Shown here in pieces: positions 8,901 through 17,803 of a stretch of DNA of 64,000 bases; the stretch's first letter is position 1, and each line of letters begins with the position of its first letter. The translations under genes and the position numbers were made by a program. The DNA is from Xenorhabdus nematophila ATCC 19061. GTDB taxonomy: Bacteria > Pseudomonadota > Gammaproteobacteria > Enterobacterales > Enterobacteriaceae. The stretch lies in contig NC_014228.1 of assembly GCF_000252955.1 (NCBI RefSeq), positions 372,001 to 436,000 on the forward strand. The letters run 5' to 3'. Under the pieces are notes generated by a model. It saw nothing but the letters and a program-made list of their open reading frames with translations. It searched no databases and had not been told where the DNA came from.

Positions 8901-8984
8901 GACTTGTTATTAGCTATCACGATAGCACAGGAATTTGATATCGCTTTTCAGGCAGATCCACAGGAATATATTTCAGTGCGTTGA
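8901..8984 (+). pseudogene. Fossil of the DUF6875-like gene 3' part
   Basis: In one frame this stretch reads DLLLAITIAQEFDIAFQAD, then PQEYISVR and a stop. It aligns with PLLVVRDMLEFDIAFLSDS plus EEYVSEY of the intact gene at 3897-4601; the shared nucleotides GAATTTGATATCGC are exact. There is no start codon context or upstream coding sequence, so it is a remnant of a lost second copy. Confidence 0.7.
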
Positions 8985-9165
8985 AAAGTAAAATTTTTGT
9001 TGGCACTGGAAAGATAATATGTCCCATGAACTTCACTGAGAATCTGCGTCATTAGAATAATGACAGTTGAATTAATCGGTTCTCACTTTTTGTCATATTC
9101 AACATAAGTATTGTTGTTATACCCGTTCTAAATAAGGGCAATTATCTTTGTAGATTAATCACTGG

Positions 9166-9201
9166 TGCTGATTAAAAGACCTCTTTTCTTGACCTTTAAA
9201 A
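9166..9201 (+). pseudogene. Fossil of the 3' end of the flavoprotein gene
   Basis: TCTTTTCTTGACCTTTAAAA here matches TCTTTTCTTGATCTTTAAAA at the end of the flavoprotein gene (last residues SFLDL and stop at 7260-7274), with more scattered matches upstream and one base missing. As with the intact copy, it is followed about 30 bases later by an HpaB-type gene. The remaining bases of the 490-base gap 8742-9231 show nothing else I can identify. Confidence 0.65.
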
Positions 9202-9231
9202 ATCGTAACTGGCGACAGGAGTAAGGAAAAG

Positions 9232-10665
9232 ATGATAAGAACCGGAGAAAAATATTTGGATGATCTGCGTGACGGACGAACCATTTTTATTAATGGAGAG
9301 AAAATCACAAATCATGTGGATCATCCTGCGTTTAAGAATGCTATCAGGTCGGTTGCAAGTTTATATGATTATAAAGTTGCCCATGCCGATAGTATGACTT
9401 TTAAGACAGAAACAGGTAATCAACTTAGTCTGTACTGGCAATTGCCGTCTGCACCGGAAAAGTTAATTGCCCGTGGTCATGCCGCCTATGAATGGGCTAA
9501 GCAGACGATGGGTTGGCTGGGAAGAAGCCCCGATTATGTCTCTTCGGCACTGACAGGAATGATAACGCATATTGAGCTGTTTGAATCTTATTCCCAAGAA
9601 CGTGCTGATGCTTTGCGAAATTATTTTTCCTATGTGAGTGAAAACGATCTTTATTTAGCTTATGCGCTGATTAATCCACAAGGCGATCGTTCAAAAACAC
9701 CCGGTGAGCACACGAAGAATATTTATCACACGCTTGGTGTGGTGGAAAAGAATGCCAGGGGCATGATTGTCAGAGGCACCAAAATGCTGGCAACAGGGGC
9801 AGTTCTGGCAGATGAAGTTTTGGTTGGTTCACACAGGCCACTTAAACCGGGTATTGATGAACGATATGCGCTTTCGTTTGCTCTGCCGCTCAATACGAAA
9901 GGTATCAAAATCATTTCAAGGAAATCTTACGAATTCGGGGTAAATCCTAAGGATTATCCGATATCGTCTCAATTCGATGAAACTGATTCCATGATCTATT
10001 TTGATGATGTGCTGGTGCCTTGGGAAAGAGTCTTTGTTTTCGAAGACATTGAGATGGTTGTCAACCAGCTGGATTTAACGGCGTCAGAAGCGATGATGGA
10101 TATCCAAAGCCTGGCCCGTTATGCGGTGAAATTACATTTTCTGGCGGGCTTGGCTCAATCCATGGTTGAGGTAAACGGCGTTGCACAGCTCCCCGCAGTT
10201 AAAGAATCCCTTGCACAGTTGGCCTGTTATGCAATGAATGTTGAGGCGCTGTTCAATAGTGTACTCCATTGCCCAACAGTGCATAACGGGTTTTATTTGC
10301 CGGAAAAAATGCAGCTTGATACGTATCGTGTTATCTCGCAGTCAATATATCCAAAAGTACTGGAAACGATAAGGAAATTGGCAGGTGGAGGTGTTTTGAT
10401 GCTGCCATCAAGCGAAGCAGATTTAGAAAATGATGAGATTTTAGGCATCATTGAGAAAGCTCAGTATTCGTCGGTTGTTTCCCCGATCGAAAGGGTCAGG
10501 ATGATGAAACTGGTATGGGATGTAATAGGATCTGAGTTTGCTTCAAGGCATCATCAATATGAACTGTTTTATGCCGGTGCTGAGTATCAGACACTGGGAC
10601 GTCTTTACAATCAATATGACTGGGGGGCATCTAAGGCGTTGGTGGAAAAGATTAAAACGTTTTAA
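9232..10665 (+). CDS. HpaB/PvcC-type FAD-dependent monooxygenase, copy 2
   Basis: A 477-residue paralogue of the protein at 7308-8741, of identical length and roughly three quarters identical by eye, with the same family motifs (RTGEKYLDDLRDGR, YALINPQGDRSKTPGEH, LVPWERVF, LAGGGVLMLPSS). A strong ribosome-binding site (AGGAGTAAGG) precedes the ATG. At the presumed substrate position it carries Tyr102 (GWLGRSPDY), as in classical HpaB, where copy 1 has His; Tyr144 is shared. It probably hydroxylates a related but different aromatic compound, or acts on a later intermediate. It stands alone between two terminators, behind remnants of two other duplicated genes, and must have its own promoter or depend on readthrough. 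Confidence 0.87.
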   Translation: MIRTGEKYLDDLRDGRTIFINGEKITNHVDHPAFKNAIRSVASLYDYKVAHADSMTFKTETGNQLSLYWQLPSAPEKLIARGHAAYEWAKQTMGWLGRSPDYVSSALTGMITHIELFESYSQERADALRNYFSYVSENDLYLAYALINPQGDRSKTPGEHTKNIYHTLGVVEKNARGMIVRGTKMLATGAVLADEVLVGSHRPLKPGIDERYALSFALPLNTKGIKIISRKSYEFGVNPKDYPISSQFDETDSMIYFDDVLVPWERVFVFEDIEMVVNQLDLTASEAMMDIQSLARYAVKLHFLAGLAQSMVEVNGVAQLPAVKESLAQLACYAMNVEALFNSVLHCPTVHNGFYLPEKMQLDTYRVISQSIYPKVLETIRKLAGGGVLMLPSSEADLENDEILGIIEKAQYSSVVSPIERVRMMKLVWDVIGSEFASRHHQYELFYAGAEYQTLGRLYNQYDWGASKALVEKIKTF

Positions 10666-10708
10666 GCGGGTCTTTATCTCACTATCATTGTAGTTGTCCC
10701 TGTAGCGG

Positions 10709-10741
10709 AAAAGTGCCAGTATGCTGACGTTGGCACTTTTT
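10709..10741 (+). terminator. Rho-independent terminator after HpaB copy 2
   Basis: AAAAGTGCCA and TGGCACTTTT are perfect 10-base arms around a 12-base loop, with the T run inside the right arm. It is the paralogue of the hairpin at 8780-8812. Confidence 0.8.
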
Positions 10742-10953
10742 ACCCGCACGTCTTACCCAAAAGAATCCACCTTAAACAAGCCAAAATAAATTGTCGATAA
10801 AGCGCTTGCTATCCTTCTTCAACAAGTCCATAATGCTGCCTCATTTTTGAAGAGGCAGAGGAAAATTTCTCCACTCGTGTCTAGAATAGATATGTGGTTT
10901 TTTGTTTCACTGCTGATTTCTGGTGTTTTCTGCTGAAATCCAATTCTTATTTT

Positions 10954-11192
10954 TTATCCACAGTCTTTAGGGTTACTGCCTTATTGAATCTGCTGATGGT
11001 GCTTTAGTTGTTGCACAGAGTTATCCACAGGTCGGTTTCATGTATTTGGTTTTTTTTATTTATCATCCCAGATCATAGTCTTTTCTTAACTTATTGATTA
11101 ATTAAACTAATTAACCTCATTTCAAAATACAGTGATTAATATTTATTCTTTGTTTGTTCGTTGATCAGAAAAGCATTTTTATTTTATTCACA
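10954..11192. other. datA: Candidate datA locus: three DnaA boxes and an IHF site
   Basis: The 572-base non-coding gap 10666-11237 holds three perfect matches to the DnaA box TTWTNCACA in one orientation: TTATCCACA at 10954-10962, TTATCCACA at 11021-11029 and TTATTCACA at 11184-11192. A perfect IHF consensus lies between the second and third. In E. coli datA, which binds DnaA and with IHF promotes hydrolysis of DnaA-ATP, lies between the tRNA-Gly genes and queG, and its IHF site sits between DnaA boxes 2 and 3. The same flanking genes are here, though the tRNA is now 10 kb away. I see nothing else in the gap except the terminator at its left end. Confidence 0.7.
11087..11099 (-). promoter_or_regulatory. 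IHF-binding site, perfect consensus
   Basis: The minus strand reads AATCAATAAGTTA, matching WATCAANNNNTTR at every position, in an AT-rich stretch suited to bending. It lies between the second and third DnaA boxes of the candidate datA locus. Confidence 0.65.
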
Positions 11193-11237
11193 AGGAAACA
11201 GAGCCCTTTTTTAATCAGAATTTGTTCTGTTTAATTA

Positions 11238-12395
11238 TTAGGCATCGCGGGGCAGGCCTTTGGTAATTGCCCGTATAAGGCGTTTTTGTTGCGACGTTTG
11301 AACATTAACCGCATGAGCATTGCGACGGGTTGTTTGCTGACCGATAGCCCAATGAATATGTTCATCTAAAATATCACTCAAGCCGATTCTTTTTTCCAAC
11401 GCCAGTACGATATTATCTTGATAAGGCGCATTGCCCAAAGTAACGGAAATGTTGCGCAGCCAGCGTAAATAGCCAATGCGGCGGATGGCTGAGCCTTCTG
11501 TTATCCGCAGGAACTTTTCCTCACTCCAGTTGAATAAATCGAGTAATTCAGGTGTATGAAGAGCTGCACGAGGACTGAAATCGGCTTCATCGGTTAACTG
11601 TGAAAAACGGTTCCACGGGCAAATCAGTTGGCAATCATCACAGCCATAAATCCGGTTGCCCATCAATGGACGAAATTCTTCCGGTATCACGCCTTCCAAT
11701 TCAATGGTCAGGTAAGAAATGCAGCGCTGGGCATCAATGGTATAAGGTGCAACAATGGCTCCTGTCGGACAGGTGGTCATACAGGCGACACAGCGTCCAC
11801 ACTGTTCCTCTTGGGGCGTATCGACAGGCAAGGGAAGGTCAATCAGCAATTCGCCGAGAAAAAACCAGGAACCGGATTCTCGATTTAATATAAGTGAGTG
11901 TTTACCAACCCATCCCAGGCCGGCTTTAGCTGCCAGCGGGCGTTCCATAATAGGAGCTGAATCAACAAAAGGACGAAAATTCAGAGTTCCCTGATATTCA
12001 TGTTCACTGCAATAGTTTTGTATCTGATCGCCCAGTTTTTTAAGACGTTGCCGTAGCAGTTTGTGATAATCTCTGCCCAGCGAATATCGGCTAACATAGC
12101 CCATTTGTGGATTATTAAGTGTACTGGCAAAAGCTGCCTTGGCAGGCAGATAATTCATGCGCACGCTGATAACGCGTAAAGTGCCGGGCAGCAGCTCATG
12201 GGGACGGGCGCGCATCATGCCGTGACGTGCCATCCAGTCCATTTCGCCATGGTATTGCTTATCAAGCCATTCCTGTAGTTTGGGTTCTTCTGTTGACAAA
12301 TCAGTGTCACAGATACCAATTTGCTGGAAGCCTAGGGAGATGCCCCATTGTTTGATGTTTGCTGCCAGGAGATTCAGATCGAGAGGGATTGCCAT
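11238..12395 (-). CDS. queG: Epoxyqueuosine reductase
   Basis: QueG reduces epoxyqueuosine to queuosine in the wobble position of tRNA-Asp, -Asn, -His and -Tyr, using cobalamin and two [4Fe-4S] clusters in the cytosol. The 385-residue protein shows the ferredoxin-like cluster motifs CGRCVACMTTCPTGAI (about residues 197-212) and CDDCQLICPWN (about 250-260), and the N-terminal GFQQIGICDTDLS. Length agrees with the family (E. coli about 379). In E. coli nnr and tsaE are divergent from queG; here the 208-base gap to tsaE has no nnr. Confidence 0.95.
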   Translation of the reverse strand: MAIPLDLNLLAANIKQWGISLGFQQIGICDTDLSTEEPKLQEWLDKQYHGEMDWMARHGMMRARPHELLPGTLRVISVRMNYLPAKAAFASTLNNPQMGYVSRYSLGRDYHKLLRQRLKKLGDQIQNYCSEHEYQGTLNFRPFVDSAPIMERPLAAKAGLGWVGKHSLILNRESGSWFFLGELLIDLPLPVDTPQEEQCGRCVACMTTCPTGAIVAPYTIDAQRCISYLTIELEGVIPEEFRPLMGNRIYGCDDCQLICPWNRFSQLTDEADFSPRAALHTPELLDLFNWSEEKFLRITEGSAIRRIGYLRWLRNISVTLGNAPYQDNIVLALEKRIGLSDILDEHIHWAIGQQTTRRNAHAVNVQTSQQKRLIRAITKGLPRDA

Positions 12396-12603
12396 GGAAT
12401 ATCAATTTACTGCTATAAGAAGGAAAATAGCTTAACACAGTGTCGATTGAATACAAAAATGCGGTAATTCGCGTTATATACCGAGGCAGAGCAGAAGAAG
12501 TTAAATGCTCGTGTCTGGATTATGTTATGGTTATTGGTTCGTTATTTAACTGATATGCCTATTTTCTTGGCTCTCACTTAATAAATAAAATAGATACTTT
12601 TCG

Positions 12604-13065
12604 ATGAAAGAACTCGTTTTATCACTTCCAAATGAAAATGCCACGGTTGCATTGGGCAATGCAGTGGCAGCAATCAGCGATCGCGGCTATGTTATTTATT
12701 TATATGGCGATCTTGGTGCAGGGAAAACGACATTCAGTCGCGGTTTCCTACAGGCACTTGGGCATCAGGGGCATGTAAAAAGTCCGACGTATACGCTGGT
12801 CGAACCTTATGCCTTACAACCACGGCCTGTTTATCATTTTGATCTTTACCGTCTGGCTGACCCTGAAGAGCTGGAATTTATGGGTATTCGTGACTATTTC
12901 CATCAGGATTCTATTTGCTTGGTTGAATGGCCTCAACAAGGTACAGGTGTCTTGCCTGACGCGGATATTGAGCTGCATTTGAGTTATGACAGCGAAGGGC
13001 GACAGGCACGTTTTATTGCCTTATCTGAATATGGTGAAAGTCTGTTGGATAATTTAAAGTCCTGA
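12604..13065 (+). CDS. tsaE: tRNA threonylcarbamoyladenosine biosynthesis ATPase
   Basis: TsaE is the ATPase that, with TsaB and TsaD, transfers threonylcarbamoyl to A37 of ANN-decoding tRNAs. The 153-residue product has the P-loop [14 protein letters not shown] (about residues 34-47), the [11 protein letters not shown] segment and [14 protein letters not shown], all typical, and the usual length. Its stop overlaps a possible start of amiB, so the two genes are translationally close. The operon tsaE-amiB-mutL-miaA-hfq is as in E. coli. Confidence 0.95.
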   Translation: MKELVLSLPNENATVALGNAVAAISDRGYVIYLYGDLGAGKTTFSRGFLQALGHQGHVKSPTYTLVEPYALQPRPVYHFDLYRLADPEELEFMGIRDYFHQDSICLVEWPQQGTGVLPDADIELHLSYDSEGRQARFIALSEYGESLLDNLKS

Positions 13066-13082
13066 TGAAGGAATGCCCGACC

Positions 13083-14390
13083 ATGCTGAATGCCTTTTCC
13101 GTGAATGCTCTTTTTGTGAAGATAAGCGCGGACATAAGCAAAAAATGGTGTGCCCATTGGCTGGTGATCTGCGCCTTGTTTGTCATATTGGGCCAATTGT
13201 TCATGACAACAGCCGCAGCGGCCACGTTGTCACATATACATGTGAGTAATGGCCCATCTGAAGCGACAGTAACACTGGAATTCACTGGCGGGCATCCTGA
13301 TTATCGATTCTTCTCCCTGCATTCTCCTGAACGGTTGGTGGTGGATATTTGTCAGACAGGCAAAATAACAGGATTGCCGATGCGTTTATCCGGTCAGGAT
13401 TTAGTCAGGCAAGTACGTTCCAGTCAACCACCTGATTCTCATCATCAGCGGGTTGTGTTGGAACTGGCGTATAAAGCGACTGCAACGTCTTTGGTGAAGA
13501 AAGTCGGTAGCGGATATCAGGTAGCTATTACGCTGAAAACCAATATGCTGAAAACCAATGGTGCAGTGAACAAAACGTCTGCCTTCAAGAATAGCGCTTC
13601 TCAGAATGATGCTCCTCAAAATGGAAGTAAGCAATTACTGACAAAGCCGGCTAACCAAACGGCGCAAAGGAAGGGCATACACCCCGTTGTTATTGCCATT
13701 GATGCCGGGCATGGCGGGCAAGATCCCGGTGCGGTTGGGCAGCGGGGATTAAAGGAAAAAAACGTGACTATCAGTGTTGCACGTAAACTGGAAACGCATT
13801 TACGCAATGATCCCATGTTTAAGCCTGTGTTGACGCGGGGTGGAGATTATTTTATCTCTGTGGCAGGACGTTCTGAGGTTGCACGCAAGCACAGGGCCAA
13901 TATGCTGATATCGATTCACGCTGATGCTGCGCCTAATCGCAGTGCCAGAGGAGCTTCAGTCTGGGTGCTTTCTAACCGCCGAGCAAACAGCGAAATGGGA
14001 AGCTGGCTGGAGCAGCATGAGAAGCAATCGGAATTGTTGGGAGGCGCGGGAAATGCGCTGGCTAATGGTACAGATCCGTTTTTAAGTCAGGCAGTGCTGG
14101 ATTTGCAATTTGGTCATTCCCAGCGGGTGGGCTATGACGTTGCGGTACAGGTATTGAGTCAACTGACTAAGATCGGCGCTTTGCATAAACGTACACCTGA
14201 ACATGCGAGCCTCGGTGTTTTGCGTTCTCCGGATATTCCCTCCATTCTGGTGGAAACTGGTTTTATCAGTAATCAGTATGAAGAAGAGTTGCTGGGTTCC
14301 GAACAGTATCAGGAGAAATTGGCGCAATCTATTCATCTTGGACTACGTCATTATTTTCAGGCGAATCCATTACAGACAGCGCCAAAGTAA
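13083..14390 (+). CDS. amiB: N-acetylmuramoyl-L-alanine amidase AmiB
   Basis: AmiB is a periplasmic zinc amidase that cuts peptides from septal peptidoglycan during cell separation. The product has a long signal peptide (hydrophobic [15 protein letters not shown] then AAAA before TLSHIHV), an AMIN domain, a linker rich in Asn, Ser and Lys (about residues 155-200), and the amidase domain starting [16 protein letters not shown]. The zinc ligands are expected in DAGHGG, REKNVT-like KEKNVT and SIHADAAPN, and the catalytic Glu in LVETGFISN. An ATG at 13065 overlapping the tsaE stop is an alternative start; I prefer 13083 because AGGA lies 10 bases ahead. Confidence 0.93.
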   Translation: MLNAFSVNALFVKISADISKKWCAHWLVICALFVILGQLFMTTAAAATLSHIHVSNGPSEATVTLEFTGGHPDYRFFSLHSPERLVVDICQTGKITGLPMRLSGQDLVRQVRSSQPPDSHHQRVVLELAYKATATSLVKKVGSGYQVAITLKTNMLKTNGAVNKTSAFKNSASQNDAPQNGSKQLLTKPANQTAQRKGIHPVVIAIDAGHGGQDPGAVGQRGLKEKNVTISVARKLETHLRNDPMFKPVLTRGGDYFISVAGRSEVARKHRANMLISIHADAAPNRSARGASVWVLSNRRANSEMGSWLEQHEKQSELLGGAGNALANGTDPFLSQAVLDLQFGHSQRVGYDVAVQVLSQLTKIGALHKRTPEHASLGVLRSPDIPSILVETGFISNQYEEELLGSEQYQEKLAQSIHLGLRHYFQANPLQTAPK

Positions 14391-14439
14391 CCCATGTATG
14401 CCTATCGGGATAGGCGTTAAATCGTAAGTAAGGTCAAAT

Positions 14440-16362
14440 ATGGCTATCAAGATATTACCCCCACAATTGGCAAACCAGATTGCTGCCGGTGAAGTGGTTG
14501 AACGCCCTGCGTCTGTGGTGAAAGAGCTGGTGGAAAATAGCCTTGATGCCGGCGCTACACGTATTGATATTGATATTGAGCGGGGAGGCGCAAAGTTAAT
14601 CCGCATTCGTGATAACGGATGCGGGATCAGTCAGCAGGATCTCACATTGGCGTTAGCACGTCATGCCACCAGTAAAATTGCTTCACTGGATGATCTGGAA
14701 GCGATTATGAGCATGGGTTTTCGTGGCGAAGCACTGGCGAGTATCAGTTCTGTCTCACGGCTGACATTGACTTCCCGTCCTGAAAACCAGACCGAAGCAT
14801 GGCAATCTTATGCTGAAGGCCGGGATATGGAAATCACGGTTAAACCTGCTGCTCACCCGGTAGGGACAACAGTTGAAGTATTGGATCTGTTTTATAACAC
14901 GCCTGCCCGCCGTAAATTTCTCAGAACGGAGAAAACGGAGTTCGGTCATATTGATGAAGTGGTTCGCCGAATTGCACTGGCCCGGCTGGATATCGCCATT
15001 AACCTTAATCACAACGGGAAGCTGGTGCGTCAATATCGTCCGGCGAAAGAAGAATCGCAATATGAACGGCGTTTGGCCGCTATTTGTGGTACTGCGTTTG
15101 TACAGCAAGCCTTAGCGTTGTCATGGCAGCATGATGCTTTGTTGATTAAAGGGTGGATTGCTGACCCCATGAGTACCACAACAGGGAGTGATATCCAATA
15201 TTGCTACGTTAATGGACGCATGATGCGGGATCGGCTAATTAATCATGCCATTCGTCAGGCCTATCAGGACTTGATTCAGGGTGAACAACAACCCGCTTAT
15301 GTTTTGTATCTTGAGATTGATCCGCATCAGGTAGATGTGAACGTACATCCGGCTAAACACGAAGTGCGTTTCCATCAGGCGCGGTTGGTGCACGATTTTA
15401 TTTATCAAGGTGTGGCGGCGGTATTGAAACAGCGCAGTAAGGGAGATGAGCTGGCGCTGGGTTGTCAGGAACCAACTGAACATTGGGTGCCGGAGAATCG
15501 TCCTTCAGCGGGCGAAAATCATTTTCTCAGAAAGAAAATCGTACCAGCAGATTCAGTCTCTGCCCGGCATCATGATAATGACAATATCAGGCAACGAGAG
15601 CCAGACAAACGTCAGCCATTGGGTCGTGAGGCACCACCATTGCACCACGGGGAAAGCTATCAGAAAAAACAGGGAGATCTGTATCAGAAACTGATGCAGT
15701 TTGCACCGGAAGAAAAGCAGCCCCTGTTTCCGGAAAGAGCAGCTTCTGCTTCATCCTCATCAGTGCAATCAAGTCTGGAGAAAAACAGCAATGCCAGTTC
15801 TGGCTATCACCATAGCTTTGGGAAAATATTGAGTATCTATGCCGGCTGTTATGCGTTGCTTGAATCTTCAATCGGCATTGGGTTGCTCTCTCTGCCAGTT
15901 GCAGAGCGCTGGTTAAAACAGGCGCAATTGACGCCGGGAGAACAGGGGCTTAAATCCCAGCCATTGCTGATTCCGTTGAAGCTTGCTCTCAATCAGGCAG
16001 AAATGGGCAGTTTGAAGCAGAACAGTGAGCTATTGAAGACTTTTGGCATTGAATCTACATCCGCGAATGGAAAAGTAACCATTCATGCGGTATCGTTGCC
16101 TTTGCGCCAACAGAACCTGCCTAAACTTTTGCCGGAACTGTTGGGTTATCTTGGAGAGCAGTCAGTGGTTTCTGCTGAGCAGATTGCAATCTGGCTCTCT
16201 CGTCATTTAGGTAGTGAACATGAAACGTGGAACGTCGCACAAGCTGTTCAGCTTTTGGCTGATGTCGAGCGTCTTTGTCCTCAATTGGTGGGATCACCAC
16301 CAGAAGGATTATTACAGTTAATTGATTTACAAGCAGTGGTGGCACTTCTTAATCATGAGTGA
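14440..16362 (+). CDS. mutL: DNA mismatch repair protein MutL
   Basis: MutL couples mismatch recognition by MutS to nicking by MutH and unwinding by UvrD. The 640-residue protein starts with the GHKL ATPase domain: [12 protein letters not shown] (ATP-binding Asn), RDNGCGI, and [10 protein letters not shown], then [13 protein letters not shown] and [13 protein letters not shown] low-complexity linker at about residues 340-445 leads to the C-terminal dimerisation domain. It has no DQHAxxERxxYE endonuclease motif, as expected in species with MutH. The last 8 bases overlap the start of miaA. Confidence 0.96.
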   Translation: MAIKILPPQLANQIAAGEVVERPASVVKELVENSLDAGATRIDIDIERGGAKLIRIRDNGCGISQQDLTLALARHATSKIASLDDLEAIMSMGFRGEALASISSVSRLTLTSRPENQTEAWQSYAEGRDMEITVKPAAHPVGTTVEVLDLFYNTPARRKFLRTEKTEFGHIDEVVRRIALARLDIAINLNHNGKLVRQYRPAKEESQYERRLAAICGTAFVQQALALSWQHDALLIKGWIADPMSTTTGSDIQYCYVNGRMMRDRLINHAIRQAYQDLIQGEQQPAYVLYLEIDPHQVDVNVHPAKHEVRFHQARLVHDFIYQGVAAVLKQRSKGDELALGCQEPTEHWVPENRPSAGENHFLRKKIVPADSVSARHHDNDNIRQREPDKRQPLGREAPPLHHGESYQKKQGDLYQKLMQFAPEEKQPLFPERAASASSSSVQSSLEKNSNASSGYHHSFGKILSIYAGCYALLESSIGIGLLSLPVAERWLKQAQLTPGEQGLKSQPLLIPLKLALNQAEMGSLKQNSELLKTFGIESTSANGKVTIHAVSLPLRQQNLPKLLPELLGYLGEQSVVSAEQIAIWLSRHLGSEHETWNVAQAVQLLADVERLCPQLVGSPPEGLLQLIDLQAVVALLNHE

Positions 16363-17296
16363 TTTGAAAACTCAACACCTGCCGACAGCCATTTTCGTTA
16401 TGGGGCCAACGGCTTCAGGAAAAACAGCATTATCGATTGCTTTGCGTCAGCATCTTCCGGTTGAATTAGTCAGCGTAGATTCTGCGTTGATCTACCGGGG
16501 CATGGATATCGGGACGGCAAAACCTTCCGCAGAAGAACAAGCTCAGGCTCCTCATCGTTTAATTGATATTCTTGATCCTGCTGAAACTTATTCCGCGGCT
16601 GATTTTCGTCGCGATGCTTTGAAAGAAATGGCAGATATCACGGCGGCGGGGAGAATTCCACTCTTAGTTGGTGGAACCATGCTATATTTCAAAGCATTAT
16701 TGGAAGGATTATCTCCATTACCCTCGGCAAATCCTGAGATAAGGGCACAGATAGAACAGCAGGCTGAGGAACGGGGATGGGATGCTCTGCATCAGCAATT
16801 ACAGGAAATTGATCCGGTGGCTGCGGTAAGAATTCATCCTAATGATCCACAACGTCTTACTCGTGCACTGGAAGTTTTTCGCATTTCGGGTAAAACTCTA
16901 ACTGAATTGACTGAAACGGCTGGAGAAATATTGCCTTATCATGTTCATCAATTTGCGATCGCTCCTGCAAGCCGTGAAGTTTTGCATCAGCGGATCGCTG
17001 CCCGTTTTGAACAAATGATCAAATCAGGGTTTGAAGATGAAGTGAAAGCACTTTATGCTCGTCGTGATTTGCATACAGATTTACCTTCCATTCGTTGTGT
17101 CGGTTATCGTCAGATGTGGTCTTACCTCGCAGGCGAAATATCTCATGATGAGATGGTTTATCGTGGTATTTGTGCGACACGCCAGCTGGCGAAACGTCAG
17201 ATCACGTGGCTCAGGAGTTGGGACAATGTGACTTGGTTGGATAGCGATCAACCTAAACAAGTACTTAATACGGTCATACAGGTTATTGGTACATAA
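16355..17296 (+). CDS. miaA: tRNA dimethylallyltransferase
   Basis: MiaA adds a dimethylallyl group to A37 of tRNAs reading UNN codons, the first step towards ms2i6A. I start at the ATG at 16355, inside the ATGAGTGA overlap with mutL, giving 313 residues as in other enterobacteria; a longer in-frame reading from 16322 lies inside mutL. The P loop MGPTASGKT (about residues 16-24), [19 protein letters not shown] and [14 protein letters not shown] are all present. Confidence 0.95.
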   Translation: MSDLKTQHLPTAIFVMGPTASGKTALSIALRQHLPVELVSVDSALIYRGMDIGTAKPSAEEQAQAPHRLIDILDPAETYSAADFRRDALKEMADITAAGRIPLLVGGTMLYFKALLEGLSPLPSANPEIRAQIEQQAEERGWDALHQQLQEIDPVAAVRIHPNDPQRLTRALEVFRISGKTLTELTETAGEILPYHVHQFAIAPASREVLHQRIAARFEQMIKSGFEDEVKALYARRDLHTDLPSIRCVGYRQMWSYLAGEISHDEMVYRGICATRQLAKRQITWLRSWDNVTWLDSDQPKQVLNTVIQVIGT

Positions 17297-17403
17297 ATTC
17301 ATTGATTGTGTACAATTGATCAGTACAAAGTGTCATTTTTGAGTAGTTAATTTTTCGAACCAAAAGGTTCTTAGTTAAAACAACAAAATAAGGAAAACAT
17401 AGA

Positions 17404-17706
17404 ATGGCTAAGGGGCAATCTTTGCAAGATCCATTCCTGAATGCTTTACGGCGTGAAAGGGTCCCGGTTTCTATTTATTTGGTCAACGGTATCAAATTGC
17501 AGGGGCAGATTGAATCTTTTGACCAATTTGTCATTTTACTGAAAAACACGGTCAGCCAGATGGTTTATAAACACGCCATCTCTACGGTTGTGCCTTCTCG
17601 TCCTGTGTCTCATCATGGTAGCAACCAAAATGCGCCTGCTGGCGTTGGTAACTATCACGCGGGTTCTAACCCGGCTACACAACAGGAAAGTGATGGCGCT
17701 GAGTAA
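17404..17706 (+). CDS. hfq: RNA chaperone Hfq
   Basis: Hfq is a hexameric Sm-like protein that pairs small RNAs with mRNAs. The 100-residue product opens with [20 protein letters not shown], has the Sm1 part [19 protein letters not shown] and the Sm2 motif YKHAIST, followed by a flexible Asn/Gly/Gln-rich tail as in E. coli (102 residues). It keeps the usual place between miaA and hflX; an AAGGAAAACATAGA leader with AAGGA precedes the ATG. Confidence 0.98.
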   Translation: MAKGQSLQDPFLNALRRERVPVSIYLVNGIKLQGQIESFDQFVILLKNTVSQMVYKHAISTVVPSRPVSHHGSNQNAPAGVGNYHAGSNPATQQESDGAE

Positions 17707-17803
17707 ATCAGTGACCGTACCTGACATAAATAAAAACATAGGTAGGGAGACTTTACCTATGTTTTTTCCTATGGATTTTTATTAAGCCTGAGGGGTTGCG
17801 CCG

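Noticed and set aside
10543..10749. Minus-strand frame at the end of HpaB copy 2
   Set aside because: It lies within the gene and terminator on the opposite strand and shows no independent coding signal.
10954..11192. A chromosomal replication origin (oriC)
   Set aside because: DnaA boxes and IHF site are present, but there is no gidA or mioC neighbour, no clear 13-mer unwinding repeats, and the queG/tRNA-Gly context fits datA instead.
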